This document shows positions 12,190 to 23,098 of a stretch of DNA of 64,000 nucleotides, piece after piece. The stretch is from Eukaryota sp. TZLM1-RC (taxonomy: Eukaryota; Metamonada: BaSk clade). The stretch is from assembly GCA_040285825.1 (NCBI GenBank), contig JAUPSS010000003.1, positions 2,356,001 to 2,420,000 on the forward strand, written 5' to 3'. The notes beneath the pieces were generated by a model that was not told the origin of the DNA, ran no database searches, and saw nothing but the letters and a program-made list of their open reading frames with translations. Numbering within the stretch: position 1 is the stretch's first letter; each line of letters begins with the position of its first letter. Position numbers and translations under genes: made by a program.

Positions 12190-12400
12190 GAGAAAATCTC
12201 AGTTAGACAATGATTGTGCAAATCTTCAATTCCCAACAGTTATGGCCTTCTACTTAATGATCACCAATGGACCACTGCAATAAGAATGAGATGTTTTCTA
12301 TGGCCTTGTTCTTTACCAAATGATTTAATTTGTCGCTGCAAGAGTGTTTTTATGCTTTCCCATATTTTAAACGGTAAGTATTTTATAACTTATTGTTGGC
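12190..12400 (+). mobile_element. LINE fragment (family A-like)
   Basis: The plus strand encodes SIPNSYGLLLNDHQWTTAIR, then FLWPCSLPNDLICRC and LNGKYFIT. This matches in order the C-terminal part of the LINE-A protein (YGTLLSDSAWTLNMRFRSF, IWPDNLPHNLICKC, LNCKHFIT) at 47-50 kb. It is an isolated, degenerate piece of about 200 bp with a changed zinc-binding segment. It lies just upstream of the first Ty3/Gypsy element. Confidence 0.7.
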
Positions 12401-12557
12401 GCCCTAAGGCTTTTATAATATGAATAGAAAATAAATTATCTTTATCTCAACCACTTTTGCAACCTAAGGCAACAATAATTATTGGCCGTATTAGGTTATA
12501 GGTATACCGTTTACACAACTCACAGCTATCAAACAGAGGATATCTTCAGCAGATATC

Positions 12558-15500
12558 ATGTCAGTCTCTCCTCGCCAGGACACTGACTGCAGCCAAATTT
12601 TTTACATTAGACAGATGCAACAGTACGACAGAAATGCTTTGAGCATACATACAACATCAACAGGGACTGAAGAGTCAAATAAAGAAGAGGACTCGGGCCC
12701 GAGACCACCCTCCGCCCCTCCTCATGAGAAAGATATGGAACCAGGCAGGGAACCACCTCCCGCCTCTTCCATGTCCAACAAACCAGATAAGGTTTCAGGA
12801 ACGGGACCATCCCCCTCCTCACCTAAAGAAAATGCTGGGTTAAGCTCGGATACTTCGTCTGCCCTAAAGGACTACAAAGAACTCCAGTCCGTTTCAGAAG
12901 AAATGGACGACGATGAAAAAGAGCTTCGCCAACAGATAATGAAGGACGCGGAAGCTCACCTTGAACCAACAGATTGCTGTTTGTTCGAGCAGCTCCCTCC
13001 CCTTTGGAAGCAAATATCAAAATCTGGTAGAAATGTGGGATTCCAGACTCTGGGCCATAAAGGGGACCCTAATAGAGTCTACGAATTCCCTTAAAATGAG
13101 AGAAGAGAACTCATAAACGCGTTTGACACTTTGAGTAGAGAGACCTATGGACGCGGGGCAGAACGCCGTCCTAGGATAACCGGTATGGATAGAGAGACCC
13201 ATGTGATTCTGGCAAAACCTATCAAAGATAGGCCTGATTGGGAAGCCATTCACTTAGATCAGTTCGGGAGAAGGAACAGGTTCTTAGCCATCGAACGAAG
13301 GAGCAGAACCGATACCGACGACATCCTCCAAACTAAATTACCGGCATGGATGGACTCGTACTTTGATACGATCATCCATAACTACTCAGAGGTAGAGGAG
13401 GGGGCTCCTTCTTGTTTCAGAGAATACATGGAACAAGCAGACAGCACAAATCCAAGTAAGTTGGATCCCGTCAGTGACTTCTTTGACGCGGACGCCCTAA
13501 ATAATAAACTTACGGAACGTTCAAGCGTATCCACATTTAGGAGCCGCCCAAATAACTTTATTCAGCAATTTGGGGAATTAACGACAAGGAAGAAGAAGTT
13601 CAGGTTCTTGGTCACGGGTGATCAATCAACAGAGCTCCACCAGAGACCTAAACTTCCTATAATTGCCCCCATTATATCTGAAAAAGAGCAACCGGTACAA
13701 GTCTGTTCCATTGACGTACTCCCTGATCACATCCCAACAGTAGATGTGACAGAACGAGCAAACAGACCTACCAGAGTGGTTCAGGGACCATCAAGTCCCT
13801 CCCAACCCATGCTCACTAGCGCATCAGAAGACGAAGTCGAGTTGAGAGGACCTAGTTTAGATGAAACACCTCCTCCTCAACCCCCTCGTAGAAGAGTTAC
13901 TTCTGAGCAGCCTCTCCGTTTGGAAGATCTTTAAGCTTCTAGAAGCATTTTGGATATGAGTATAGCAAGTAGTCTTCAGAGACATGTGGACTCTCAGCCT
14001 AGGTCAGCTGAATATAAAGCCCCTCACCTATCTGAGAAGGACCCTCTCAACAAGATGTCTCTCTTCTCCTTCCTCCTCAAATTCCAAACATGGGACAAAT
14101 ACGGGCGCAAGATAGCCAATCGAAGCTTTCAAGCCCCTGGTCAATCTTATTGGTCTCGTGCTATGTTGATAGCAACCCAAATATTTGGTTGAAGGAACGA
14201 CCCAGATTACCCCTGAGTTGTTATCATCACTCCCATCTCACATCAGAGAACAAATAGACAGGGACATGAAACAGCCACTCTTAAGGATCGACCCAGAACT
14301 GACGAAGCGTTTGGGACCTCCTATCCATCATTATGACTTATTTAGAAGTATGATGATTAGTACTTGTCCATCCGGTTTATCAAGCATGGTCGACCCCCAT
14401 CTCATCTCTAGATGGCAAGGCCAAGGACTTCTAAGACCGGACTTCTCAGACGCTGACTTAATGGTTTTTCTGCTACGCAGGACACAATTTACCTCATATC
14501 ATGAGGCTTGCTCTGCCCTAGCAAAACCATGTATAAATTGGAGAAACATCCACAACAAAGTAGATGCGGACAACGAATTTGGTAGGTTCGTCGAAGATTT
14601 TGGAGACGTCCTGAGGATGACCACTTATATGGTTGATCACTCCATATCTGCATCAATTAGGGGAAGCAGCGGTTTAATAACCCTCTCACCCGCCCTTATT
14701 GCAGAATATTTTCTCTTGGGTATAGATAATTTTGCCATTACCAAGGAGCTAGCAAGTCATTGGACAAAAGAAGATCTATGGGACCCTTCAACAGGTACAA
14801 CTTTGTTAGACCTGATTTCGACCACCAGGAGACACTTTTTAGCTTGGTGCCAAACAACAGGAAATAGACACACCATGGAACTTTTGAGAAAACAAGCTGA
14901 AAGAGAAGAAGACATCTCATTAGGCCTTTCGACCATGAATTCGTTCTCTAGAGGAGCAACTCCATCTGGTCCAGGTGCTAAACGTCGCTCGGGAGGCGGA
15001 TCCAAAGGAACTTCCCAAAACAAATATGTCCCAGAAAGACATGAACGAGAGGGATCTAAGTTCTGTACATTCTGTAACGTCACCGAAGGAAATAATCCTA
15101 TCGGTCACACGGTTTTCGAATGCAAAGACCCCCGTTGTACCAGGAGCAAGGTACCAAAAGAATTGAGGTTTAAGATCGGCGAGGCTGATCAGCCTGCGAG
15201 AAGTGGCAGCGTAGTTAGAGGCCGAGGTGGTCGTGGTAGACGTGTTTCTAGGTTTAGAAGTAGGGGCCGAGGTGGCCATTTTAGAGGACATAAAGGTAGA
15301 GGTCAGTATAGACCTATTTATTACATAAATACACAAGAGGATACATCATCAACATCATTTCCTTCTGAGAACGTGTCAGCTAGTTCGAGCATGACCTCTC
15401 ACAGACGGATTGACCGTTTCAGCAACAGGGTCAGAAATACAGGAAACTTTCCCAATCGGAAACAAATCAACGCAATCAATCATAATCAATCAATTGCCGA

Positions 15501-15639
15501 TTTCGGAAACCCAGTTAACAACTCCCCAACAGCTCAACAATTCTTACTAAATCCTCTACAATTCCACAAACCCAGCTTTGATATCAATAGTAATTTTGGT
15601 ATAAATTCTACGGTTAGTGAGAACCACAACAGATCTTAG
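12558..15639 (+). pseudogene. Ty3/Gypsy element 1: gag, with in-frame stops
   Basis: From the ATG at 12558 a long Pro/Ser/Glu-rich gag can be followed in one phase through in-frame TAA codons at 13092-13094 and 13932-13934. A frame change near 14150-14190 leads into the final 1.4 kb. The C-terminal portion has a Cys/His segment at about 15063-15122 with spacing CX2CX10HX4C and then an Arg/Gly-rich tail (RGRGGRGRR), as in nucleocapsids. The N-terminal ELPPLWKQI region parallels ALPPFWGPE of element 2 at 60.4-61.3 kb, so both belong to one superfamily but are well diverged. It ends in TAG at 15637-15639, with pol continuing in the same phase. Gag would assemble the particle and bind the RNA. 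Confidence 0.8.
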
Positions 15640-18553
15640 CGTTCTCCATTTCTAAGATTGGAGATTTTAATAAATAATATAAAAATGATTGCAACTATTG
15701 ATTCGGCAGCGTTTTGTTCGGTTATAACAGAAGATTTGGCTAACAAATGCAATATGTCAATTAATAGAGATGATACAATTGAGTTCTTACCAGCCAATAA
15801 CGTATCAAGTAAATCGCTAGGGAGTGCAAATGGTATTCTGTCGTTTAACGTAGGAAGCATTGCGCACCAAGTACATTATAGACATACTCTTCCCATAATC
15901 CCGGGTTCGAACAAATTATTAATAGGGATAGACATGTTAAAAACACTTGGGCTTCAGACGGATGATGGTCTTTTCATTAAATTAGACAAAGAACACCGCA
16001 CTTTGTTAAATGCAGAATCTGGATTCGACTCAAGAATCGCTCAACATTCGATTGGGACCTTAGATAACCAATCATCGAGTCCTTCCGATTTTGAGGAGCA
16101 GTTAACTAGATCTGGTTGTGAGATAAATTTAGATGATGATAATAATAAATTAAAATTAACGAGTCTACTAGGAATTTTCAGCGATGTTTTTAGTGAAACT
16201 CCAAACAGAAAAGGAATCGACTGTAAACCTTTAACAATCCCCTTTAGAGATGAGAATGCTATAGTACATAAACCTGCTAGACGATTAAATCCCAGCAAAA
16301 TGGAAATAGCAAACAAAATATTTGATGAACTGATTGAAATGGGCTGTGCAGTTGAATCTAATTATAAATTCAGCTCTCCTATTGTCTTAGTTATATATCC
16401 TGATGGCAAGAAACCCAGGCTAACTGGAGACTTTAGCGGTAAAGATGGTGTTAATGCCCACACGATTTCAGTAGAGCCTAATCTACCTAGGATTAGTGAT
16501 ATTTTAGAGTTTTTAAGTAGAGCAGATTCCATAGCCACACTTGATTTACCAAAAGCTTTGTGGCAAATGAATGTAGCTGAGAAGTACATTGAGAAAACAT
16601 CAATCTCAATCCCTGGAAGGTCAATTATGTTTAAAAGAGCTTGCTTCGGATTAAAGAACATCCCAGCAGTATTTCAAAATGTAATGATGGAAATATTCCA
16701 AATTGACGGCGTTTGCATATAAATCGATGATATTATAATAGTTGGAACGACTTTCGATGAATTCTATAAAAGATTACAAAGAGTCCTCCAATGCGCCAGA
16801 AATAGACGGGTAAATATAGGTTTACGTAAATGTAAATTCGTAACATCCAAACACTCTATTGATATTTTAGGAAGCACCTTCCAGGATAAAACCAGATTTA
16901 TTAGTAAGAAAAAATCGAAGCCTTGATGAGAATCCCTAGACCAAAATCAGTGAAAGAAATTCGCTCATTGGTAGGATCCATCAATTATATAAGAGATTGG
17001 CTTCCAGGTATTTCCGAATTAATAGCTCCAATTAATGAGTTAATTAAAGGAAAACCTAGAGTAATAAAATGGACCAACGAGCATGACGATTATCTTAAAC
17101 AAATAAAAGATTTAATAATTAATCACATGCCCCTTGAATTACCAGCTCCGGGCAAGCGCGTATTAATAAGCACTGACGCATCAGATGTAGCAGTTGGAGG
17201 TGTTATCTGGCAAGAAATTGAACCATACTCCCCTGCAGGAACCCCGCTGAATAAAAGAAAAGTGAAACCTTTGTCGTTTTATAGACTATAGTAGATTACT
17301 TACAGAAACACAAAGAAAATGGTCCACTTTACAGAAAGAATTATACGCAATACTTCTGATTTTAACTGAAAGTTGTTTAGAAAGCTACCTTTTGACTAGA
17401 CATCTAACAATTTTCACCGATCACAAAAATATTGCATTCGTGGCCACAGCCCCAGAGAAAAATAGAATTGTAAAGAGATGGCTGCCGATACTATCTGAAT
17501 TCGACTGTGATATAGTCCATGAACCAGGTGAAGATAACCACTGGGCAGATATGCTATCGAGGAATGTTGATTTAGATCAAAATGAGGAATCTCCTAAACC
17601 AGATACTTTACTTTCGAATTACGAGATACCTTCTATAGACGATGATTCTGATTCGGACTCTGAAGACATCCCATCAATTTCATTCCTCAGTAGACACCAG
17701 GACTTGCCTATTTTTTCTTCTTGGTTCTCTAAAATAAGATCTGAACAACAAATAGCCAAAAATAATAATGACCCTCTTTTTGAGAATGCAATTCTAGATG
17801 AAAATACTCAAATTTGGAAAAACAATTAAAATAAAATTTTAATTCCAAAAAGCCTCAGAAAACAGGCACTATTATTAATTCATGGATTGGTTCAATCAGG
17901 CCACCCCAGCAAAAACGACAGTCTACATAATCTGTCCAAAAGCGACTTTTTCTGGCCTAATATGAGAAAGGACCTCATAAACCACATCAAAAGATGCCCA
18001 ACTTGTCAAAAAAACGGCACCAGTTAAAAGAACAAAAACACCTTGCACAAGATCCCTTTGGGCAGATCGTCCTTTTGCTAGATTAAATGTCGACACAATT
18101 GGACCTCTGAATACCGATAGTGATGGTAATAAATACTTATTAGTATTTGTAGATTCTTTTACTGGGTATTCAATTTTAGTCCCTCTGAAGGAACTCAATG
18201 CCTTACAGACCGCAGACGCTTTGATTTGGAACGTTTGCGCAATTTTTGGCATACCTATGTTAATTCATAGTGATAATGGTCCCGAGTTCGCCGATGAGAC
18301 TTTTAAGATAGTGTGTAATAGATTAGCTATTGAGATGAGTAACTCAATACCCCACTACTCTGAAAGTAATGGACTCGTAGAGCGAAAACATAGAGACGTT
18401 CTACAATGCTTGAGGAAATTATTAATAGATTTTAATGATTACGGAAATTGGTCTACTTATGTACCCATATCCCAACTGTTAATAAATTCAAGGGGCATTG
18501 ACAAAACAGGTCCACCTGAGTTTTTCATTTTGCAGATTTGGGTCCATCCATAA
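15640..18553 (+). pseudogene. Ty3/Gypsy element 1: pol (protease, RT, RNase H, integrase), broken
   Basis: Domains appear in order. A retropepsin-like segment (15660-15990) has DSAA where DTGA is expected. Reverse transcriptase (16200-17050) has its YxDD box reading stop-I-D-D, because the codon at 16720-16722 is TAA. RNase H (17150-17500) has STDAS and FTDHKN. An HHCC zinc finger (17870-18020, ending CPTCQ) precedes the integrase core, with VDTIGPL, HSDNGPEF and NGLVERKHR giving a complete D,D,E triad. Lesions are the TAA in the RT box, a frame change at the A6 run 16909-16914, a 7-nt tandem duplication at about 17280-17291, TAA at 17827-17829, and a shift near 18025. Ty3/Gypsy order (RT, RNase H, then integrase) is clear. 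It breaks off in the integrase C-terminus before the MULE. Confidence 0.9.
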
Positions 18554-18557
18554 ACGC

Positions 18558-20642
18558 TTTTGCAAAATTGGGCCCTTGTTCTCATTCTCACTGGTGTTAT
18601 CTTCTCCATCACTGTCCTATTGTTCTTTTAATAAACTTTGTCACTTCTGTCACTGATTCTGATATTCTCTATCAATGCTAAACATACACTTTTATTATGA
18701 ACATGAACATTTATACATATCGAAAACTCAACCTCAATACTGTAACAGCTCATCCAATGGAGACAATCCAGATCCATGGATGTCAAAGTCCAGTGCTTCC
18801 ATCGTCTCCTCTTCGTGATAATGCAGCTCTTGCTCTCCTCCATCTAGATCAGCGTCTTCTTCACAACAATCGAACTCACCCTTAAGTATTGCATCAAGCT
18901 CCTCTTCATCTAACCGTTGTCTTTTCGCAGTCTTTCTTGATTGTCTACGAAATCGTTTCTTCCGTCTTCTACCAATTCTCTTTGTATAAACAGGAGGAAG
19001 AACTGTTTCCATTTTATCATCAATTTCCCAATCGTCTCTACCTCTCATTGGTCTTAATCCGATGGTATATGTGTTAACAAGGCTTTCCATCTTAAAAAAG
19101 CAACTGGTATATTCCAAAGGAGATTTCTTCTTCAAAACACAAGCGGCAACGAGGTGACAACAAGCATATCCACAATGTTTCGTTTCACCACATGTACAGG
19201 TGCCGTCTTTCAAGTCTACAACGAACACTTTCTCAAAGTCTCGAACTTCAATGCTCTCCTGTCCTTCATCTCCACAAACCAAGGCCGTAAGGTTTCTTCC
19301 TTTGGAAACGTTGACCTTCAGTTTTTCATAGACTGGTTTCACTATACCCATCGACCCTCCGTCACTCCTTTTGGACTCATCTCGTCTATCTTGAATCCAA
19401 ATTCCAATTTTTCTTCTGAGCTCGTCCATTATCGAAAGTAGAGGGAGTTCACGAACAGTTAATAACCAGGAGTTCAGGGACTCAGAGATATTGCTGGTCA
19501 AGTAACCATACCTGTCTCCAGAGAAATACGCGCTTACCCAATGATCTGGTCCAATTTTTGCCAAATAATCACTGGCTTTTGGAGAGATAATACGGATCTC
19601 TTCCCAGTGGGATTGGTATTCTGCAACTGTCAAAGCCCTAGCTGTTTCCCACACTTTAATCAATAAAGCTTTCTTTCTAAATCGTTTTGCTACATTATCT
19701 GCAAGGTGCTTCACACAATAACCATGATACTGATTGGGGAAAATGTAGCTCACAGCATCAATCAGACCCTTCTGCCGGTCAGATAAGAAAGTCCAATTAT
19801 TTGTTCTCAACAAAGCATGCAGATGTTTCAAAAAGAAACGCCATTCTCTACCGTTTTCTATTTCACAAATACCAAAGGCAATGGGATAAATTCTACCTAA
19901 CGCATCTACTGTGCAAGCAGCCAGCAATACACCACCAAAATCACCAGTTAAGTGTGTTCCATCCAGAGTGATCAGAGGCCTACAGAAGCGAATACTATGA
20001 AAAGTAGAGTTAAACGAGAGGAATAAACGTTGAAATCGTGAGGTTTGTGGACAAGTTTCGAAATGCAGTATTGAGCCTGGATTTGATCTCAAAAGCTCGG
20101 CTTTATAAGCGGGAAGAAGCTGAAAGTTTGAGTCAACAGTTCCAAAGAGATGTTCCTTTGCACGATTGAGAGCACGATAGGCCGTCCAGTACTTGACATC
20201 TTGACCTTTAGAGATTTTGAGTTCACTAATGAGATCTTTTGGCGTTATTTTAGGACGTAAGGCGACACGTTTTTGAAGGTCAGCATCTCGAGCTATCATT
20301 TTAGGTGATAGTACATTACCGCTGCTGCTGAATTCTCCTAGACATGTATGCTCCCGTGCAATGGTCACCTTCCAAAGTCTCCCACCTTTTGGAATGATCG
20401 CTCTGATATAAAAAGAACAATCAGAACAAGACCTTACGATACAGTTTGATTTTGTTTTCTTCTTTTGAATGTTGATGGCGTTTACAGCAACACAGTAGTC
20501 CTCAATTGCTGCCAACAGTAGTTCTTTACTAGGGAATGTATTGCTTAACGAAAGGCGGAAGTCTGTCAAATGTTTTATAGACGTCATTGGTAAGAAGTTT
20601 ACCGGTGGAAGGTTGTATCGGAGAAGGTCCTGTTTTTGCAAA
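18558..20642 (-). mobile_element. MULE (Mutator-like) transposon lying between Gypsy fragments
   Basis: The unit contains one large intact transposase. A 9-bp direct repeat, TTTTGCAAA, occurs at 18558-18566 and 20634-20642, which is the target-site duplication length typical of Mutator-like elements. Gypsy integrase sequence lies on both sides. No convincing terminal inverted repeat is visible just inside the repeats, so the boundaries are provisional. Confidence 0.5.
18734..20587 (-). CDS. MULE transposase with SWIM zinc finger
   Basis: A full-length frame of 617 residues from the first ATG (20587) to TAA; the open frame extends slightly farther 5' without another ATG. An N-terminal FLYWCH/FAR1-like Cys/His region (about residues 40-90, SCSDCSFYI) is followed by the MULE DDE core. 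That core has ITLDGTHLTGDFGG (first Asp, about residue 208), FLSDRQKGLIDAV (second Asp) and NISESLNSW near the third acidic position. A SWIM finger follows (CTCGETKHCGYACCH, about residues 478-492). The tail has a basic block (KRIGRRRKKRFRR), likely nuclear-localising, and then an acidic stretch. No lesion is visible, unlike nearly every other transposon in the window, so this copy may be young or active. Related SWIM sequence survives at about 465-580. Confidence 0.92.
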   Translation of the reverse strand: MTSIKHLTDFRLSLSNTFPSKELLLAAIEDYCVAVNAINIQKKKTKSNCIVRSCSDCSFYIRAIIPKGGRLWKVTIAREHTCLGEFSSSGNVLSPKMIARDADLQKRVALRPKITPKDLISELKISKGQDVKYWTAYRALNRAKEHLFGTVDSNFQLLPAYKAELLRSNPGSILHFETCPQTSRFQRLFLSFNSTFHSIRFCRPLITLDGTHLTGDFGGVLLAACTVDALGRIYPIAFGICEIENGREWRFFLKHLHALLRTNNWTFLSDRQKGLIDAVSYIFPNQYHGYCVKHLADNVAKRFRKKALLIKVWETARALTVAEYQSHWEEIRIISPKASDYLAKIGPDHWVSAYFSGDRYGYLTSNISESLNSWLLTVRELPLLSIMDELRRKIGIWIQDRRDESKRSDGGSMGIVKPVYEKLKVNVSKGRNLTALVCGDEGQESIEVRDFEKVFVVDLKDGTCTCGETKHCGYACCHLVAACVLKKKSPLEYTSCFFKMESLVNTYTIGLRPMRGRDDWEIDDKMETVLPPVYTKRIGRRRKKRFRRQSRKTAKRQRLDEEELDAILKGEFDCCEEDADLDGGEQELHYHEEETMEALDFDIHGSGLSPLDELLQY

Positions 20643-20654
20643 TTTATGTTGACA

Positions 20655-21077
20655 AGAGGTCCTTTTTTGTCAATTTCTCTAAATTCAACTAAAAGCAGAA
20701 AGACAGGTTTTACACCTTACGATCTAATGTTCGGATCTTCGATTAGTCCAAGATCGGACCCTGCAAACATATTAGGAAACTTATCAAAATTTGATTCCAA
20801 TATACCTTTATTAGACGATATTAAAATGAAAAATACTCGTCTGCAAGAAAAAAGGGAAGAAGCAGAGCGTCATCAATTATCAAATACTCCGATTTCAGTA
20901 GACAATACTAATTCGCGCTCTATAGTATTTAATATTGATGACTATGTCCTACGTAAAACCAAACAGAATAATAAATTACATGGATCTTGGAACGGACCCT
21001 TTTTAGTAATAGACCATCCTTCCAACTCTACTTTATTATTAAAGAATCTTATCACTGGCAGTGAATTAAAGGTGGAA
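20655..21077 (+). pseudogene. Ty3/Gypsy integrase C-terminus fragment
   Basis: This plus-strand segment reads SLNSTKSRKTGFTPYDLMFG, the end of an integrase core, and continues through a coiled, charged stretch. It ends with a GPY/F-type module (NIDDYVLRKTK, then WNGPFLVID). It cannot simply continue element 1: the sequence corresponding to LINSRGIDKTG is already present before the MULE, so about 100 bp are represented twice and this is probably a second copy. It ends abruptly at about 21077, where an inverted gag fragment begins. Confidence 0.7.
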
Positions 21078-21695
21078 TTAAGTGGAAGGAGCAACAGGAG
21101 CGCAAACAATAGATGAAGAGGGAGGCTCTACCCTCTTGAGCTTCAACAGCTCAGATATCTTGTTGCTAGCCGAGTCAGGGTCAGGCTGGTTGATGATATA
21201 CTTCAGATATTCATCTAAAGTACTGAACTGTTCAGGACCTAAAAGGGACTCTTCAACCTCTCCTTCAGAACCAGGGGGAGGAGAAAGAGGTACAAAGTTT
21301 TCCACATTAGCGGGAGGAACAGGAAGACTGATAGGAACCACAGGAACGTCATCCGTAGATGGAGTGGAACCTTGACCCGAGGGTTGAGAGGAAGTATCAC
21401 TTCTCTCGCCACCAGAGGGTTGCTCTGTTCCCCACTGAGGAGTTTGGGAGGAAGAACTTGAAACATTGGGTTGTGTAACAGGATCTCCGGAAGGAGGAGT
21501 TAACACAGGAGGAGGAGAAGCATTGCTTCCCTCGGACCCAGTTGTCAAGGGTTGTTCTGGTCCCGACTGAGGAGTTCGGGAGGAAGAACTCGAAGAATGA
21601 GATGTAGAAGGATCAGTTCTAACAGTCTCGGAGTTGTCATTGGAACCACCCAAAGGTGATCCAATACGTATTGATGATCTGTGGGGGTTAGACAT
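21078..21695 (-). pseudogene. Inverted Ty3/Gypsy gag N-terminus
   Basis: An open minus-strand frame of about 205 codons from ATG at 21695, extremely rich in Ser, Pro and Gly. It matches almost residue for residue the gag start of element 2 at 59.8-60.4 kb (SSIRIGSPLGGS, SSSSSRTPQSGPEQ, NVENFVPLSPPPGSEGE). Unlike element 2 it has no stops there: a Gln codon and a Leu codon stand where element 2 has TAA. The frame runs into the plus-strand integrase fragment at about 21077, so it is a truncated, inverted piece rather than a gene. Function beyond gag is not indicated. Confidence 0.8.
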
Positions 21696-21832
21696 TATAC
21701 CTGAATGTAGAGTAATTTATTACAAGGGAATGAGGATTTCCTTTAACTTAAGCGCATGGGCGCAATAATACAATAACTATTAATAAACTATAAATAAACT
21801 ATTATAAATATTATCCAAGGCTAACACATTCA
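21696..21832 (-). promoter_or_regulatory. Gypsy leader / probable short LTR end
   Basis: Read on the minus strand, sequence from TGTTAGCCTTGG (at 21832) to the gag ATG closely matches 59691-59825 in front of element 2, including GCGCCCATGCGC. Similarity begins exactly at TGTTAG in both places and the flanks differ, so this is the element's 5' boundary and probably a short LTR. Its internal limit and primer-binding site were not resolved. Confidence 0.55.
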
Positions 21833-21959
21833 GAAAACAGTTGCTAATTTTAAACTTACATGTTTTGTGATGAACGCTTCATCAAAATCTGTCAATGATT
21901 TAGAATGAGGAAAAATGAACTACTTGAAAAGGATAGTTGAAACAAATTCTTTCTTCAAT

Positions 21960-22660
21960 AACCAATAAGCCTGAATTGTGAAGTAAGATATGGTTTGGTC
22001 AAAACTGGAAATCCCGCTTTTGTAAACTTTTTAAAGGATATTCGTAATAGTTCTGCTGCTTCTTTTCTGTTTATAGACTTCTTTTCAAAAACAATGAACG
22101 ACTTCTGAAAATGAAGTTGTGAGCTCATCTAACCCTGAATATGACATGATGAGTCATGATTACGTGCCAACTTCATTCAAACAACAGACATTCACCTTCT
22201 TAGGGATTAATTTATATAAAATTAAGGAACACAAACAAATTCTGTAAACAAATTTATTGTTTGATGATGGAGGTATATTGAATGCGACAGGATTGGTAAG
22301 TCTGATGTTGTTTTTGGTTTTGTCCTTTGTGATGTTGCAAATGGCACGTTGGTTCAAAGAAGGTCTTGCTCTCTAGTCATCATAGAATATGACCAAGATA
22401 TAGAAAACGGAACACTATCAATACAAGTAATTATGTTCTTAAGGGATTGCCTAAGATTAAATTCAAGGAAAGACAATGAAGAGATTTGATGTCTCTGCAA
22501 GGCTCTCACGAATCCAAAACGTTATTTTCAATAGCTTACATCGGTTTTTGTATCGAATACGTATAGCAATCACGAGAAAACAAGCAGATCAAGATTATGA
22601 AGAGGAAAACGTGGCTTATTGGACTTAGTTCTGAGTTAATTTTATTCAGTGTTGCTGTTC
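21960..22660 (+). mobile_element. LINE-B-type fragment with 3' end
   Basis: Segments match LINE sequences elsewhere: AATCCCGCTTTTGTAAAC and ATTCGTAATAGTTCTGCTG (compare about 34350), then a GATGGAGGTATA...AATGTTGCAAATGGCAC stretch (compare 35700-35780), then AAGCAGATCAAGATTATGAAGAGG near the 3' end (compare 36090-36120). Order and orientation are those of a family B tail, with deletions between. No intact frame remains. Confidence 0.65.
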
Positions 22661-23095
22661 AATCAACTAACAAAGACAACAACTGATTTCGTGTAATATG
22701 GAATTAAATTTCCTGAATTTACGCACCGAAATAGTGAAAGACAATTATCATGATTCAACATAACACACACCGTTCTAGATATAACCCTTATCATTGGTGA
22801 CTGAACTAGAAAATGGCTTTTGGTGTCAGAAGTAGCGACATTGTATGTTTTGCTGTATTTGTTTCTTGTATTCATAAATTTGAATGACAATTTGCAGTTA
22901 TATGAAAAGACAATAATCAATAATTATGACATTCAACATTGATTTTGTTGAAATTATTATTTAGTAAGGTGTTAAAAAATAATTGCTTTATTATAACCAC
23001 ACTGCAATGTCTTTAGGCCTCCAAGAGAAGAAATTCAGGTGACAAAATTACAGACAATATCATCAATTGAAAAACAAAAAACTAAAAATCATTAA
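22661..23095. other. Intergenic, no gene seen
   Basis: AT-rich sequence between a LINE tail and the 3' end of the eIF3g gene. No supported coding frame or RNA gene. Confidence 0.4.
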
Positions 23096-23098
23096 AAA

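Noticed and set aside
12391-12420. TGGCGCCCTAAGG as a tRNA-Lys primer-binding site for Gypsy element 1
   Set aside because: The start resembles lentiviral Lys primer-binding sites, but the match is short, no LTR end precedes it, and it overlaps a LINE fragment.
12558-18553. Alternative genetic code with reassigned TAA/TAG
   Set aside because: Several in-frame stops in the transposon suggested it, but eIF3g and tubulin cofactor C end in TAA and the RanBP1-like and LRR genes in TAG exactly at the expected C-termini.
21082-21375. Plus-strand frame over the inverted gag
   Set aside because: It is a mirror of the minus-strand gag, which has clear similarity to element 2; the plus-strand product matches nothing.
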